Positions 7,273 through 16,865 are shown, counted from the first letter of the stretch. The stretch is 64,000 nucleotides of DNA from an uncultured bacterium (GCA_949288725.1 CASELF010000012.1:29603-93602); one strand, 5' to 3'. Numbers and translations are program-made. Notes: generated by a model from the sequence alone, not told the origin.

Positions 7273-7286
7273 GTGTTATAATTATA
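7273..7286. promoter_or_regulatory. Overlapping divergent -10 boxes for rarA and the binding-protein gene
   Basis: Plus strand TGTGTTATAAT (hexamer 7277-7282) serves rarA. Minus strand TATAAT (7281-7286) serves the solute-binding protein. The hexamers overlap by 2 bp, so the two promoters should exclude one another. Confidence 0.6.
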
Positions 7287-7288
7287 CT

Positions 7289-8533
7289 ATGAATAATTTA
7301 TTTACGGAACTTGAAAATATTAATAAACAAATTCCTCTTGCGGAGGTTCTGCGCCCTAAAACTTTAGATGAATTTTTAGGACAAAGTAATGTTATATCTT
7401 CGCGCAGTCCTCTTTTGAATTTGTTAAAAACAAACAGATTATTTTCACTAATTCTCTGGGGCCCTCCGGGATGCGGAAAAACAACATTAGCAAGGCTTAT
7501 TGCTAAAAAAACAGAGGCTTTGTTTATTGAAATTTCTGCTGTTACATCAGGCGTTAAGGATATTAAAAATGCCGTTGATAGAGCAAAAGAAGCTCTAAGA
7601 GTCGGACAAAAAACCATTTTATTCATTGATGAAATTCATAGATACTCAAAAACTCAACAAGATGCACTTTTGCCTCATCTTGAAAACGGAACTATATTTT
7701 TGATAGGTTCCACTACAGAAAATCCTTCTTTTCAAGTTGTTCCGGCACTTCTATCAAGATTGCAGGTTATTAGACTTGACGCTATTGATGATGAAAGTAT
7801 GGCAAGAATTATTAAAAAAGGATTTTCTTATCTTGCTAATAGTTATTCTCCTATGGAGTGCGAAAGCGGAGTTTTAGACTTTATCATAAACTTGGCAAGA
7901 GGTGATGCAAGATATGCACTGAATGTCACTGAAAACGTTTATTTTGCAAGCGACTTAAAGGATAACAAAAGATATTTAACCGTTAAAACTATTGAAGAAA
8001 TTTGCCAGCAAAGAAATACCAGATATTCAAGACAAGAACATTATGATTGTGCTTCAGCGTTTCAAAAAAGCCTTAGAGGAAGTGATCCTGATGCTGCTAT
8101 CTATTACCTTGCTAAAATGATTACAGCAGGAGAAGATCCAAGATTTATTGCCAGAAGACTAATCACTTGTGCTGCGGAAGATGTCGGGAATGCAGATATT
8201 AATGCTTTAAGAATTGCACTTGATGCCTATAGAGCAGTTGAAATCTTAGGTTTGCCCGAAGGTAGAATTCCACTTGCCCAAGCCGTAATTTATGTTGCTC
8301 GAGCTAAAAAATCAAATGAAACAATTTGTGCTATTGATGAGGCACTATCTGATATTGCATCAGGAAAAGATTACCCGCCACCTATGCACCTACGAGATGC
8401 TCACTATAAAGACACCGCTAAATATGGATTTGGGAATGGTTATATATATTCTCATAATGCTCCTGACGTTAAACAGCAATTCATGCCAGATGAATTGCTG
8501 AATAAAACATATACCAGAAAAAACTCTATTTAA
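7289..8533 (+). CDS. rarA: Replication-associated recombination protein A (MgsA/RarA)
   Basis: 414 residues from the ATG at 7289. An in-frame upstream extension lies in the promoter and is rejected. The AAA+ core has Walker A GPPGCGKTT, Walker B LFIDEIHR and sensor-1 GSTTENPSF. The C-terminal half has the RarA tetramerisation region (ITAGEDPRFIARRL, AAEDVGNAD). RarA acts at stalled forks with SSB. The -10 TATAAT ends 6 nt before the ATG and there is no Shine-Dalgarno, so the mRNA is probably leaderless. Confidence 0.96.
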   Translation: MNNLFTELENINKQIPLAEVLRPKTLDEFLGQSNVISSRSPLLNLLKTNRLFSLILWGPPGCGKTTLARLIAKKTEALFIEISAVTSGVKDIKNAVDRAKEALRVGQKTILFIDEIHRYSKTQQDALLPHLENGTIFLIGSTTENPSFQVVPALLSRLQVIRLDAIDDESMARIIKKGFSYLANSYSPMECESGVLDFIINLARGDARYALNVTENVYFASDLKDNKRYLTVKTIEEICQQRNTRYSRQEHYDCASAFQKSLRGSDPDAAIYYLAKMITAGEDPRFIARRLITCAAEDVGNADINALRIALDAYRAVEILGLPEGRIPLAQAVIYVARAKKSNETICAIDEALSDIASGKDYPPPMHLRDAHYKDTAKYGFGNGYIYSHNAPDVKQQFMPDELLNKTYTRKNSI

Positions 8534-8543
8534 TTAAATCTTT

Positions 8544-10628
8544 TTAACTTTGGAACATTGTAAATGTTTTTTCTATATTCTTCGATATTAAACTCTTAAC
8601 AGTTTCATATTCTGTTGATAATGATGAAATTTCTGCATCTAATTGTTTTGTTTTTATATCAATTTTATCCTCTTTATAAGTTAATTCGGCTTTCTTTGCG
8701 TTGAACTCTGCTTCTGCTCTTGCTATTGCATCTTCGTCTGATACTTCTGCTATATATCCTGTTTCATTATATCTTGTTTGATAGTAATAACCATCTAACA
8801 TATTTAATGATGTCATAGAATATGTACCATTTTTTATACAATTTTCAAGATATTCGCTATCATCAATAGATACATCTTCTCTCCAACCATTTTCTATAAT
8901 ATTGTTGTATAAAATATCATAAAAATCTGCAACTTTTTCACTCATTGAATATGTTTCTTCTTTAAGATTTCCAAGATATACATAAGATGCATCTTCTGTC
9001 ACATATTTAGACGTTTCAACAGTTTCACCAACAACATAAGGTGAATCTGCTCCTTGCAATCCGTTATCATAATATGTTAAAAACGCTGATAACATATTGC
9101 TTAAACTTATAGCATAATTCTTATTTCCGCTGCCGGAATTTGTTGTACCAATAGCGTTATATTCCTCAGCATTTTTATATGCGGCGTTATCTATCATTGA
9201 GGTAGCACTACTATTTCCACCTATTTTTGCTATTCTACCAGTGTTTAAATAGCGCTTCATAATCATATTATATGCAAATGATAACGCGCTTGCTGCCTGT
9301 TCATCAACATTTAAACCTATACCTGAAACCGTTGTTCCATCTGTATAACCTAATGTTTGAACCATTTTATCAAATAACTTGGTAACAACCTGTATAAATT
9401 CGGATAATGAAAAATCATCACTACTTATTAACGTTATATTTCCGGTTAACACATCTGCAATGTCTACATCTGTAATATCATCACCATTAAGTGCTATACC
9501 GTTACTTAAAACAGTCAATGCTTTGCCATCATCATTTATATTATTACTATCTCTATTAAACCCTATTTGAGAGTCTGAAGGGGCAACACTATCAATTGAA
9601 ACTTGAGTCTTGACAATATTTCCATTTTCGTCCACAGTATCTTTATATTTGTTTTGATAATTTTCTTGATCTGCTTTTAATTGAGACACAATAAGTGACC
9701 AAGCCTTATCCTGAGTAACAGGATTGTTTTGATATTTTATAGGATTTCCATTACTTACAATATACCCGTTTTCATCAACATTATTATAATTTTGAGCCAA
9801 CAACATAATTGATTCATATTCATCAGCTTTACCAGCATCATATCCATCTTTTGATATATAATTATAATAATCCATATTTAACTGACCAATTACTTGGCTT
9901 GTAAAATTTCTACTTTGCGCAGACGAAATCATTTCTTTATAAGATTCCATTTGTGACTCATATTCAACATCAGTAACTTGTCCCTCTTTCAATAATACTT
10001 GAGCCCAATCAACTTTTGTTGTACCGATATCACTCAGGCATAATTCTGACAAGGTAAAATCATCTGCTGCATACTTTTCTTTCGGTTCATCACCCATACC
10101 TGCTATAGTATTCCAAGGAATACCATTTGTTGGGGTAACATTACCGAAAACTATTTGTCCTGCTTCTTTTGTTGCATCCTCATCTACTGAATAGAAATTA
10201 CTTGTTATTGTTTTGGCAGTTTCTTCAGTAATAATTCCTTGTGATGATAATGCTGAAATAAATTTATCCCTTGACTCTTGAGATCCAAAACCTCCGGCTT
10301 TTGAAATACCTGCAGCTTTGGCTGCAGCAGCATAGGTTGAATTTAATACAATTGCTCCTGAACTCGTTGATAACATATATGGATTGTAATCATTTGCCGC
10401 TGATGGAGACATCAATAAAGCATAATCCACCGGACAAGCACTGCTTACATTCATATTATCCCATACCAATTTTGTCGAATTCAATGCATTCGAATACTCA
10501 TTGGAAATGTCTGACAACTGATTTGTTATCTCAAGTTTCTGCTGAGCCAAATCTGTTGATTTGTATTCACAATCAGCTTTACGCGCCGTTATACATAAAA
10601 ATCTTGCTTGTGAAGCAGCCAATCCCAT
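8544..10628 (-). CDS. Large protein with flagellin-like terminal coiled coils
   Basis: 694 residues with no signal peptide. The N-terminus starts MGLAASQARFLCITARK and runs as a heptad-rich helix to about residue 50. The C-terminal 50 residues (EDKIDIKTKQLDAEIS to KTFTMFQS) are a second long helix. The middle is acidic, rich in Asn, Ser and Tyr, and low in Cys. This layout matches axial proteins of flagella and type III systems, where the terminal helices pack together. I recognise no flagellar gene nearby, and homology to flagellin is not shown. The protein at 51363 has the same layout. An AAAGGA site precedes the ATG. Confidence 0.8.
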   Translation of the reverse strand: MGLAASQARFLCITARKADCEYKSTDLAQQKLEITNQLSDISNEYSNALNSTKLVWDNMNVSSACPVDYALLMSPSAANDYNPYMLSTSSGAIVLNSTYAAAAKAAGISKAGGFGSQESRDKFISALSSQGIITEETAKTITSNFYSVDEDATKEAGQIVFGNVTPTNGIPWNTIAGMGDEPKEKYAADDFTLSELCLSDIGTTKVDWAQVLLKEGQVTDVEYESQMESYKEMISSAQSRNFTSQVIGQLNMDYYNYISKDGYDAGKADEYESIMLLAQNYNNVDENGYIVSNGNPIKYQNNPVTQDKAWSLIVSQLKADQENYQNKYKDTVDENGNIVKTQVSIDSVAPSDSQIGFNRDSNNINDDGKALTVLSNGIALNGDDITDVDIADVLTGNITLISSDDFSLSEFIQVVTKLFDKMVQTLGYTDGTTVSGIGLNVDEQAASALSFAYNMIMKRYLNTGRIAKIGGNSSATSMIDNAAYKNAEEYNAIGTTNSGSGNKNYAISLSNMLSAFLTYYDNGLQGADSPYVVGETVETSKYVTEDASYVYLGNLKEETYSMSEKVADFYDILYNNIIENGWREDVSIDDSEYLENCIKNGTYSMTSLNMLDGYYYQTRYNETGYIAEVSDEDAIARAEAEFNAKKAELTYKEDKIDIKTKQLDAEISSLSTEYETVKSLISKNIEKTFTMFQS

Positions 10629-10799
10629 TTTTCGTATCCTTTCAAAATTTGCTTACCTATTTATACGGCACTTTTCTGCTTAATCTTTAATTAAAGCAAT
10701 TAAATTCGTTACAAATCGTTACAATAAGTAAAGTTTCAAAACCAGCAATTTTGAAAGGTTTGATATTTATAAATTTTTTACTTTTTATTAATTGAAAAT

Positions 10800-11651
10800 C
10801 TATTTACTTGTTAATACATAACCTTTAATAGTTTCACCAAAAGTTAATTGTACATCAATACCCTTATCCTGCATACCTGAAGGCAACGGCTCAAATGGTA
10901 CTGATTTTTTTATCGCTTCGGATGCGGCATTATCAAACTCTTTATTTCCGGAAGTTCTAAATTCACTTAACGTTACTAATGTACCCTCTTTAGCAATACT
11001 AAAAACTAACGAAACCTTTAAGGATTTATCTACATCAGGACGAACCCAATTGGATGAAATCTTTTTTTGCAAATTCTTCATATAATTATCAAGTTCTGCG
11101 GGACTAACAGTTTTTGCCACAGGTTTTGGCTGCTCTGTTCTAATTGCAGGAGCATTTGGGTCTATCTCAGTAAAAGATAATTTATCAGAAGTTTTAGGTT
11201 TTGCTTCAACAGTTTTTGCAGGATGTGATTCTACCTTTTCATTATTGGTATTTGACTTAACCTTACATACTAATTCTAAATAATCTTCTGCAATACTTTG
11301 CGGCGGAATACTGTGCCACCCGCTCAATGCCGTAGAATCATCTGTAATTAAATTATTATTTAAGCCATACATTAAAACTTCTTCTATTTTAAATTTTCTG
11401 GAAGAACAGTCTATACTGTAATGAACTAAATCATACCAAACTTTTTGAGAATATTTCATCTCCGCTATAACAAAATCATTACCGCCATCATTTAATTCCT
11501 TTGTCCAAAACGAATATACAGAACCGCTTTGACCAGTACGCATAATACCTGACACATCAAGATAAATTTTATCATTTATTTTTTGCCAATTTGCAGCATA
11601 GGCACATAAGCCAATTGCAACAACAACTACTGATATTAAAATTTTTTTCAT
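10800..11651 (-). CDS. Periplasmic protein with TonB/TolA C-terminal domain
   Basis: 283 residues. The signal peptide is residues 1-19. Residues about 20-130 form a domain of the surface-adhesin-E type (YLDVSGI..., CSSRKFKI, WHSIPP, final Cys), an assignment by pattern only. A Pro/Lys linker (135-180) follows. The C-terminal 100 residues are a TonB_C/TolA-like domain: NWVRPDV, VSLVFSIAKEGTL, FDNAASEAIKKSVPFEPLP. It likely links envelope components, but has no N-terminal TonB anchor beyond the signal. It follows rbgA by 5 bp with a GGGG-type site, so it is probably the last gene of the rplS operon. Confidence 0.82.
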   Translation of the reverse strand: MKKILISVVVVAIGLCAYAANWQKINDKIYLDVSGIMRTGQSGSVYSFWTKELNDGGNDFVIAEMKYSQKVWYDLVHYSIDCSSRKFKIEEVLMYGLNNNLITDDSTALSGWHSIPPQSIAEDYLELVCKVKSNTNNEKVESHPAKTVEAKPKTSDKLSFTEIDPNAPAIRTEQPKPVAKTVSPAELDNYMKNLQKKISSNWVRPDVDKSLKVSLVFSIAKEGTLVTLSEFRTSGNKEFDNAASEAIKKSVPFEPLPSGMQDKGIDVQLTFGETIKGYVLTSK

Positions 11652-11656
11652 AACAC

Positions 11657-12511
11657 TTACCCCAACCTATCTAATATAAATTTTCCAATCTTCCCTTCTC
11701 GAAAATCTCTTAATATATAAACAGAAGTTCTTTCCCTATCAGTACTTCCACCTGTTTGCATCCAATTTCTTTCTATCGAAATATTGTCTATATTTAATTC
11801 TTTATCCCCTGAAAGTTTGTAATATTGTCTGAATGCTTCTGCTTGTTCTTCATCTAACATATCCAAAAGTTCTTGAGCAACAATTTCATTTGAATAAGCA
11901 TTTTCTGATATTGAATTTACAAATGCCAATTTTCTTGCTTTCTCTTGATCCTCCTGCCTCATTGGAATAATTCCGGGTGTATCAAGAAGTTCCAACTGAG
12001 GATTAATTCTTACCCACTGCTGCTGACGAGTTACTCCGGCTTTGGCTCCAATCTTTGTCTTGGATGATCGGGTTAATTTGTTAATTATACTCGATTTCCC
12101 CACATTTGGCATACCTACAACCATAACTCTTGCAGGACGTCGTAATAATCCTTTTGCCATTATAGCCTGAATTCTTGGTTCCGACAACTCAACTACTTTT
12201 TTTACAATAGTTTGTATATCCTTCATATTTTTGGAATCAGTCACCATTACCGGACAACCTGTCTGCGCTTTCAGATATTCTATAAATCTGTCAAGTTCAG
12301 CCCTGTTTACTAAATCCGACTTGTTGAGTAATATTAAACGAGGCTTTTGATTTAAAAGCCTCGTAATATTTTCATAACGACTTGATAATGGTAATCTCGC
12401 ATCTAATACTTCAATCACAGCATCTACCAAAGACAACTGCTCTTGCAATTTTCTTTCCGCCTTTGCAATATGCCCCGGATACCAGTGAATATGTGTCTTA
12501 TCTTTTTTCAA
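11657..12511 (-). CDS. rbgA: Ribosome biogenesis GTPase RbgA (YlqF)
   Basis: 284 residues. It is a circularly permuted GTPase: G4 (NKSD, 63-66) comes before G1 (GMPNVGKSS, from 133) and G3 (DTPG, 177-180), the hallmark of YlqF/RbgA. The N-terminus [14 protein letters not shown] is typical. It matures the 50S subunit. The start is TTG at 12511, preceded by AAGGA, and overlaps the end of rplS by 14 bp, which implies translational coupling. Confidence 0.95.
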   Translation of the reverse strand: MKKDKTHIHWYPGHIAKAERKLQEQLSLVDAVIEVLDARLPLSSRYENITRLLNQKPRLILLNKSDLVNRAELDRFIEYLKAQTGCPVMVTDSKNMKDIQTIVKKVVELSEPRIQAIMAKGLLRRPARVMVVGMPNVGKSSIINKLTRSSKTKIGAKAGVTRQQQWVRINPQLELLDTPGIIPMRQEDQEKARKLAFVNSISENAYSNEIVAQELLDMLDEEQAEAFRQYYKLSGDKELNIDNISIERNWMQTGGSTDRERTSVYILRDFREGKIGKFILDRLG

Positions 12512-12854
12512 TTTTTTCCTTAATACGAGTTGCCTTACCTGAACGTTCTCTCAAGTAGTATAATTTAGCACGTTTTACATCACCACGTCTTAATACGTTG
12601 ATTTTGTCTATTCTTGGAGAATTTACTAAGAATACACGTTCAACACCTACTCCTTGGAATACCTTTCTTACTGTTATAGTTTTGTTTAATCCAGAACCAT
12701 GCTTTTTAATAATTGTTCCTTCAAATGCCTGAATTCTTTCTTTGTTTCCTTCTACAATCTTTACAAATACTTTTACAGTATCTCCGGCATTTAGTTCAGG
12801 AAGTTCTTTTCCCATATAACTTTTTTCTAATTCATCAATAATCGGATTATTCAT
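12498..12854 (-). CDS. rplS: 50S ribosomal protein L19
   Basis: 118 residues, the normal size. Family motifs are [23 protein letters not shown] (split here by a conserved KER), FPRID-type [15 protein letters not shown], and [13 protein letters not shown]. It lies at the 30S-50S interface. It leads a transcription unit with rbgA and the TolA/TonB-C gene. A strong promoter lies at 12964-12992, giving a leader of about 100 nt in which CGGTGT and ACACCG could pair. Confidence 0.98.
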   Translation of the reverse strand: MNNPIIDELEKSYMGKELPELNAGDTVKVFVKIVEGNKERIQAFEGTIIKKHGSGLNKTITVRKVFQGVGVERVFLVNSPRIDKINVLRRGDVKRAKLYYLRERSGKATRIKEKIEKR

Positions 12855-12963
12855 CTTTGCTTTCCTTTATATTTCTAATCTATTACTAAAATGTGTAATT
12901 CCTTTATCGGTGTGTAATATCCACTTTTCCACACAAAGTACACCGACGCACGTTCGTATCCTA

Positions 12964-12992
12964 ATACTATTATAAAGAATGATATTTTGCAA
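12964..12992 (-). promoter_or_regulatory. rplS promoter
   Basis: Minus strand TTGCAA (12987-12992), 17-nt spacer, TAGTAT (12964-12969). The -35 is identical to that of rplJ, including the preceding AC. Confidence 0.7.
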
Positions 12993-13095
12993 GTAATCAA
13001 ATTTTTAAATATCTTTAGTGTAAACTTTTGTTTACATTATAACAAATTTAATTTTGGCCGACTTTATAATATTATAAATTTATTAGAGGATTACT

Positions 13096-13590
13096 ATGAA
13101 TAGCATTAATGAGTTTCACAATAACAACCTAAATTTCACGGCAAAAATGAATATACTTACAAACGAAGTCAACACTGAACGTTTGCAAAAAATTGCCCAA
13201 AAGTTTGAAGCAAAAACAGCGAAATACCCAAATGATACTTTTGAAATAAACGGAACAAAAAAACACGGCTTTCAAATTTACCATTTTGACAACGATTTAG
13301 ATGAAGAAAATTGTTGTGATATTACAAATAATCAATGGAACAATCTTTTTAAAAATTCTAATGATTTTATTGCTGATAAATTTATAAAACTGTTTGAAAT
13401 TTTCAAACATAAAAACATTGAATATAATAATGCTAAAAAATATATTAACTCTGTGAGAAAAAATGACCAATATAATGACCCTACAGATTTTGAACAAAAA
13501 TTTTGGGATATATTTACAGCAAAAACCATGAAAGAAAGAGATCTCACTATCGCAAAAGATTCAACTCTTAAAAATTTTGAGATATACTAA
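13096..13590 (+). CDS. Hypothetical protein, 164 residues
   Basis: A soluble, Asn/Lys-rich protein with no signal peptide or membrane segment and no recognised family. The N-terminus carries NLNFTAKMN. Similar short NFT(A/G) stretches occur near the N-termini of other hypothetical proteins in this window (41281, 54362), perhaps a lineage trait. A GAGG site lies 7-8 nt before the ATG, and a TATAAT box is present near 13065. Function unknown. Confidence 0.7.
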   Translation: MNSINEFHNNNLNFTAKMNILTNEVNTERLQKIAQKFEAKTAKYPNDTFEINGTKKHGFQIYHFDNDLDEENCCDITNNQWNNLFKNSNDFIADKFIKLFEIFKHKNIEYNNAKKYINSVRKNDQYNDPTDFEQKFWDIFTAKTMKERDLTIAKDSTLKNFEIY

Positions 13591-13627
13591 TTGCTATATA
13601 TATTAATAGATTAAATAAATTATTGCT

Positions 13628-13777
13628 ATGGGACAAGACTATAAAAAACTACTAAAGAAAAAAAAGAAAAAATACTGTGATATCAACACTATGGGTGTTA
13701 ATATTGATAAAAATGAGTATTATGAAATAATATTATCTAATTCCGCTCATCCTGAAAATATTCAAAGTAAAAATTAA
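13628..13777 (+). CDS. Possible 49-residue Lys-rich peptide
   Basis: ATG at 13628 to TAA at 13777. Starts MGQDYKKLLKKKKKKYCDIN. There is no Shine-Dalgarno. It follows the 164-residue gene by 37 bp on the same strand and could be co-transcribed. It is short and low-complexity, so doubtful. Confidence 0.25.
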   Translation: MGQDYKKLLKKKKKKYCDINTMGVNIDKNEYYEIILSNSAHPENIQSKN

Positions 13778-13795
13778 TGTTTAAATTGGCTACTC

Positions 13796-13824
13796 TTTAC
13801 AGATTTCAATTTGTGTATTATAAT
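13796..13824 (+). promoter_or_regulatory. Promoter of the SLH protein gene
   Basis: TTTACA (13796-13801), 17-nt spacer, TATAAT (13819-13824). It lies inside an upstream in-frame extension of the SLH gene and so rules out that longer start. Confidence 0.8.
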
Positions 13825-13875
13825 CTGTCTATACTTTATAGGTATCAATTTATAAGAAAAGATGAGGAAGTAGCA

Positions 13876-15144
13876 ATGAAAAAATTATTAGCGAGTTTAT
13901 TGGTAGGTGGGTTTATTGCTTTAAGCACTATGCCTGCATTTGCTTACCAAGGCATCAATGATGTTAGCCAAGATTACTGGGCTCAAACAGAAATCTCCAG
14001 CGTTGTTAATGATTCAGTTATGACATTGAATGCTGGTAACTTCAATCCTGAAGGTAGAATTACAAGAGTTGATTTTGTTAAAGCCTTACTTAAAGTTTTA
14101 GGTAATGAAAATTTGGAAGTTAACACCACTGTTAAGTTCTCTGATGTTGCAAAATCATCAGACATTTATGCTCCTATTGCGAGATCTCAACAATTAGGTT
14201 TAGTTTACGGTTATCCTGATGGAACTTTCAAGCCAAATGCTGCTGTATTAAGAGATGAAGCACAATCAGTTATCAGCCATATTACAATTGATGGTTCTGT
14301 TGATTCTGCAGTTTTATCAAAGTTCTCTGATGCTAAAACTGTTCCGGCATGGGCTAAAAATGTTTACACTAAAACACTATCTTACGGTATTTATGTAAAC
14401 CATCCTGATGAAATGGCATTAAGACCTAACGATACTCTTACAAGAGCAGAAGCTGCCGTTTTATTATATAAATTGAGACAAAGATTAGATTTAGTTAAAT
14501 CTCAATACAAACAAGAAACAGTTCTTGGTACTGAACACTTAAACGTTTCTAAAAAAGCAGAATGTAATGAAGTTACTATAACTAATCTTAGAAATATCGT
14601 TAAAGAAGGTAACGTATTAGAAGTATCATTCAATGAAGCATTCAAATCTAAATTACACGCAGCAGGTGATGCTGTAACATTTAAGAATGCAGAAGATATC
14701 GTTACTGAAGAAGGAACTTTATTATTCCCTGCAGGATCTGTATTCTCAGGTAAAGTTTTAGAAATTCAAGACCCTCAATGGTTTAACAAAAACGCAAGAG
14801 TTTACCTTCAAATCGACAAAGTTGCAACTCCTGACGGTAAAACTGTTGATATGAACGCTAAACCTTTCTACAAAGACTATGCGTTAAAAGAAGGTCCTTG
14901 GATGACTGCAGGTAAAGTTGCATTATACACTGTTGGTGGTACTGCAGTAGGTACTGGTGCAGGTGTTGGTTTCTCATTCATACCTTCTCCTGACAAAGTA
15001 GGTACCGGTATTGCTATTGGTACTCCGGTAGGTGCTGCTGTTGGTTTAATTACAGGTTTAGTTACTCCTGGTTTAAACTATAGTGCTAAAGAAGGCGAAG
15101 AAATTCAAGTTATCTTATTAGATGATGCAAGCATCGCTAAATAG
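13876..15144 (+). CDS. S-layer-homology (SLH) domain surface protein
   Basis: 423 residues from the ATG at 13876 (GAGG site, clear signal peptide of residues 1-23 ending MPAFA). Three SLH repeats follow (about 25-77, 88-137 and 149-205), each with the pattern F/V-D-V...YW/YA...G...PDG-F-P...TR-E. SLH trimers bind pyruvylated or other cell-wall polymers. The second half is a beta-rich domain (about 215-345) and a Gly-rich, zipper-like hydrophobic stretch (about 350-405). No porin barrel is evident, unlike cyanobacterial SLH porins. The sequence uses regular high-expression codons, and the promoter is near consensus, so it may be abundant. Confidence 0.92.
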   Translation: MKKLLASLLVGGFIALSTMPAFAYQGINDVSQDYWAQTEISSVVNDSVMTLNAGNFNPEGRITRVDFVKALLKVLGNENLEVNTTVKFSDVAKSSDIYAPIARSQQLGLVYGYPDGTFKPNAAVLRDEAQSVISHITIDGSVDSAVLSKFSDAKTVPAWAKNVYTKTLSYGIYVNHPDEMALRPNDTLTRAEAAVLLYKLRQRLDLVKSQYKQETVLGTEHLNVSKKAECNEVTITNLRNIVKEGNVLEVSFNEAFKSKLHAAGDAVTFKNAEDIVTEEGTLLFPAGSVFSGKVLEIQDPQWFNKNARVYLQIDKVATPDGKTVDMNAKPFYKDYALKEGPWMTAGKVALYTVGGTAVGTGAGVGFSFIPSPDKVGTGIAIGTPVGAAVGLITGLVTPGLNYSAKEGEEIQVILLDDASIAK

Positions 15145-15164
15145 AATTTGAATTTGCAAATGTT

Positions 15165-15202
15165 AAAAAAGACTTGATAAGAATTTTATCAAGTCTTTTT
15201 TT
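15165..15202 (+). terminator. Terminator of the SLH gene
   Basis: 16-bp stem (15165-15180 with 15186-15201), 5-nt loop, T-run. Confidence 0.9.
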
Positions 15203-15351
15203 ATTCATAAATTTCTACAATAAAATTGACCTATCTGGCTAACAAAAAATGGTATATCAAACAAACCATTAGGATATAGTAATACCAATTAAAAATTATA
15301 AAATAAATAATGTAGTCGATAGGTTTAACCAAGTTAAATATAGGAGATTTT

Positions 15352-15642
15352 ATGAAAAAGGTATTAACAACACTAGGAATATTCGCAGTTTTAGCGATTC
15401 CAACACAAAGTTTTGCATGGACATATGAAGGTCCAAATAGTTTAAATCCATTTACAGGCTTCAGACAATGTAACGCTTGCCAAAAAGTTGAAAAATGTCA
15501 GTGCAAATGCAAATGTAAAAAACCTAAATTGACAAAATGCGAAAAATTAAACGGAGTAAAAATTCAAAAAGGAGCAGTTTGCGGGTGTGCTGCACCTATA
15601 CAATATGAAAACCCTTGCCCAACTTGTGTTAAAGCATTTTAA
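15352..15642 (+). CDS. Small secreted Cys-rich protein
   Basis: 96 residues. The signal peptide is residues 1-22 (ending QSFA). The mature chain of about 74 residues has 11 Cys: CNAC, then a CxCxCxC run (CQCKCKC), CGC and CPTC. This is typical of metal-binding or disulfide-rich secreted peptides; metallothionein-like use is inference. An AGGAGA site precedes the ATG. It is monocistronic with its own terminator. It shares logic, not clear sequence, with the Cys/His peptide at 19653. Confidence 0.8.
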   Translation: MKKVLTTLGIFAVLAIPTQSFAWTYEGPNSLNPFTGFRQCNACQKVEKCQCKCKCKKPKLTKCEKLNGVKIQKGAVCGCAAPIQYENPCPTCVKAF

Positions 15643-15666
15643 TACACCCTTTTACTTCCTTATAGA

Positions 15667-15693
15667 AAAGCCGGTATCAAACCGGCTTTTTTT
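15667..15693 (+). terminator. Intrinsic terminator
   Basis: AAAGCCGGT/ACCGGCTTT around a 5-nt loop, then a T-run. It overlaps the 3' end of the convergent kinase gene. Confidence 0.85.
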
Positions 15694-16528
15694 AACAAAC
15701 TATTGATCTTAAAGTTTTAAATATTTTATCTGTAATTTCTTGAATATATTCTTGACTTACAAGACCGTTTATTACGGCATCTGAGATTTGATATGTAGGT
15801 CTTATATATTGTTGTGCTGTATGGTTTACATCAGCAAATTGCAAATCTGCCGCTTTGCCGGTTTTTCCACGTTCTTTTGCTCTTTTATACCAACGTTCTT
15901 TTATTACTTCAAGAGGTGTAAACACATAAACTTTTACATCCATAATATCTCTTACACCTTCGTTAAGCACATACAATCCTTCGGTCAATATAACTTTTGC
16001 AGGTTTTTTCTCATCTCCATCAGGATCAGATTCACAAGTTACGAAATTATAACGAGGAGATTTAACACTTAAACCCTCTTTTAAGGCTACAAGATGACTC
16101 TTCATCAAGTCTAAATCTATTGCATCCGGAGTATCAAAACTAAAACCTGTTTTAAACAATGCCTCATAACTTCCGGCTTCTTTTAATTCTTTAGATGTAT
16201 CTTTATAATAATCATCACATCTTATTACAGTATAAATTCCTTCTGTTTTGTCTTTTACACAAGCTTTTATAGTATTATCCACAAAAACTGTCTTTCCTGA
16301 AGCACTTTCGCCTGTTATTCCTATCAAGAAAGTACGTTTTTTTTCTTGAACAACCTTTCTTGCTATATTTAAAATAAGATTGTCTGATATCTTCAAAAAT
16401 AACGGATGCTCTTGCTTACTATCTTCTTCCAATATTTGTTTTAAACTGTCAACAATATTGGATATTACCTCCATATCCCTGCGGCTTGAATAATAATCGT
16501 AACCAGTTAAATCGTAATCCTTCAACAT
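15692..16528 (-). CDS. Uridine-kinase/PRK-type P-loop kinase, paralogue 1
   Basis: 278 residues. An N-terminal extension of about 65 residues is followed by Walker A GESASGKT (73-80), the DDYYKDTS motif typical of uridine/phosphoribulokinase substrates, FDTPDAIDL and an EGLYVL Walker-B-like strand. It is cytoplasmic. The family phosphorylates nucleosides or sugar phosphates; the true substrate is uncertain because the extension is not part of Udk. A paralogue lies at 27677-28537. The gene is monocistronic with an AAGGAAG site. Confidence 0.82.
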   Translation of the reverse strand: MLKDYDLTGYDYYSSRRDMEVISNIVDSLKQILEEDSKQEHPLFLKISDNLILNIARKVVQEKKRTFLIGITGESASGKTVFVDNTIKACVKDKTEGIYTVIRCDDYYKDTSKELKEAGSYEALFKTGFSFDTPDAIDLDLMKSHLVALKEGLSVKSPRYNFVTCESDPDGDEKKPAKVILTEGLYVLNEGVRDIMDVKVYVFTPLEVIKERWYKRAKERGKTGKAADLQFADVNHTAQQYIRPTYQISDAVINGLVSQEYIQEITDKIFKTLRSIVC

Positions 16529-16685
16529 TCAAACTTCCTTTTTTAAAACTTGTCACCATTTTACTTTAAAACTATTTAAAACTCCACTAAAAATGAAATT
16601 TTGTAACAAAATTTTCACTATTATTAAAGTTTAATTATCTCTTAACCGTAAACAAGTTTGTTAAGATTTGAAGGAGTATAGATTT

Positions 16686-16859
16686 ATGTATCATGATGAA
16701 ATTTTCGAACAAGCACTAAAAGAAGCACGTGAAGAAAATTACCGAGAATTGAGAGCGGAAGTTAAAACAATTGAAAATTTAATTGAAAAAATGTTAACTG
16801 AATTTTTAGAATGCACTACTGCTATTGCAGAACGAGATTTTAATGTCTGCGGACTTTAA
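16686..16859 (+). CDS. Small helical protein, 57 residues
   Basis: ATG at 16686 follows an AAGGAG site; an in-frame TTG at 16668 overlaps that site and is less likely. The product is acidic and predicted almost all helix (EQALKEAREENYRELRAEVK...). No family is recognised. It has its own terminator. Confidence 0.65.
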   Translation: MYHDEIFEQALKEAREENYRELRAEVKTIENLIEKMLTEFLECTTAIAERDFNVCGL

Positions 16860-16865
16860 ATAAAA

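Noticed and set aside
13777..13875. N-terminal extension of the SLH protein
   Set aside because: The extension contains the TTTACA/TATAAT promoter and would bury the signal peptide; the ATG at 13876 has a ribosome site.
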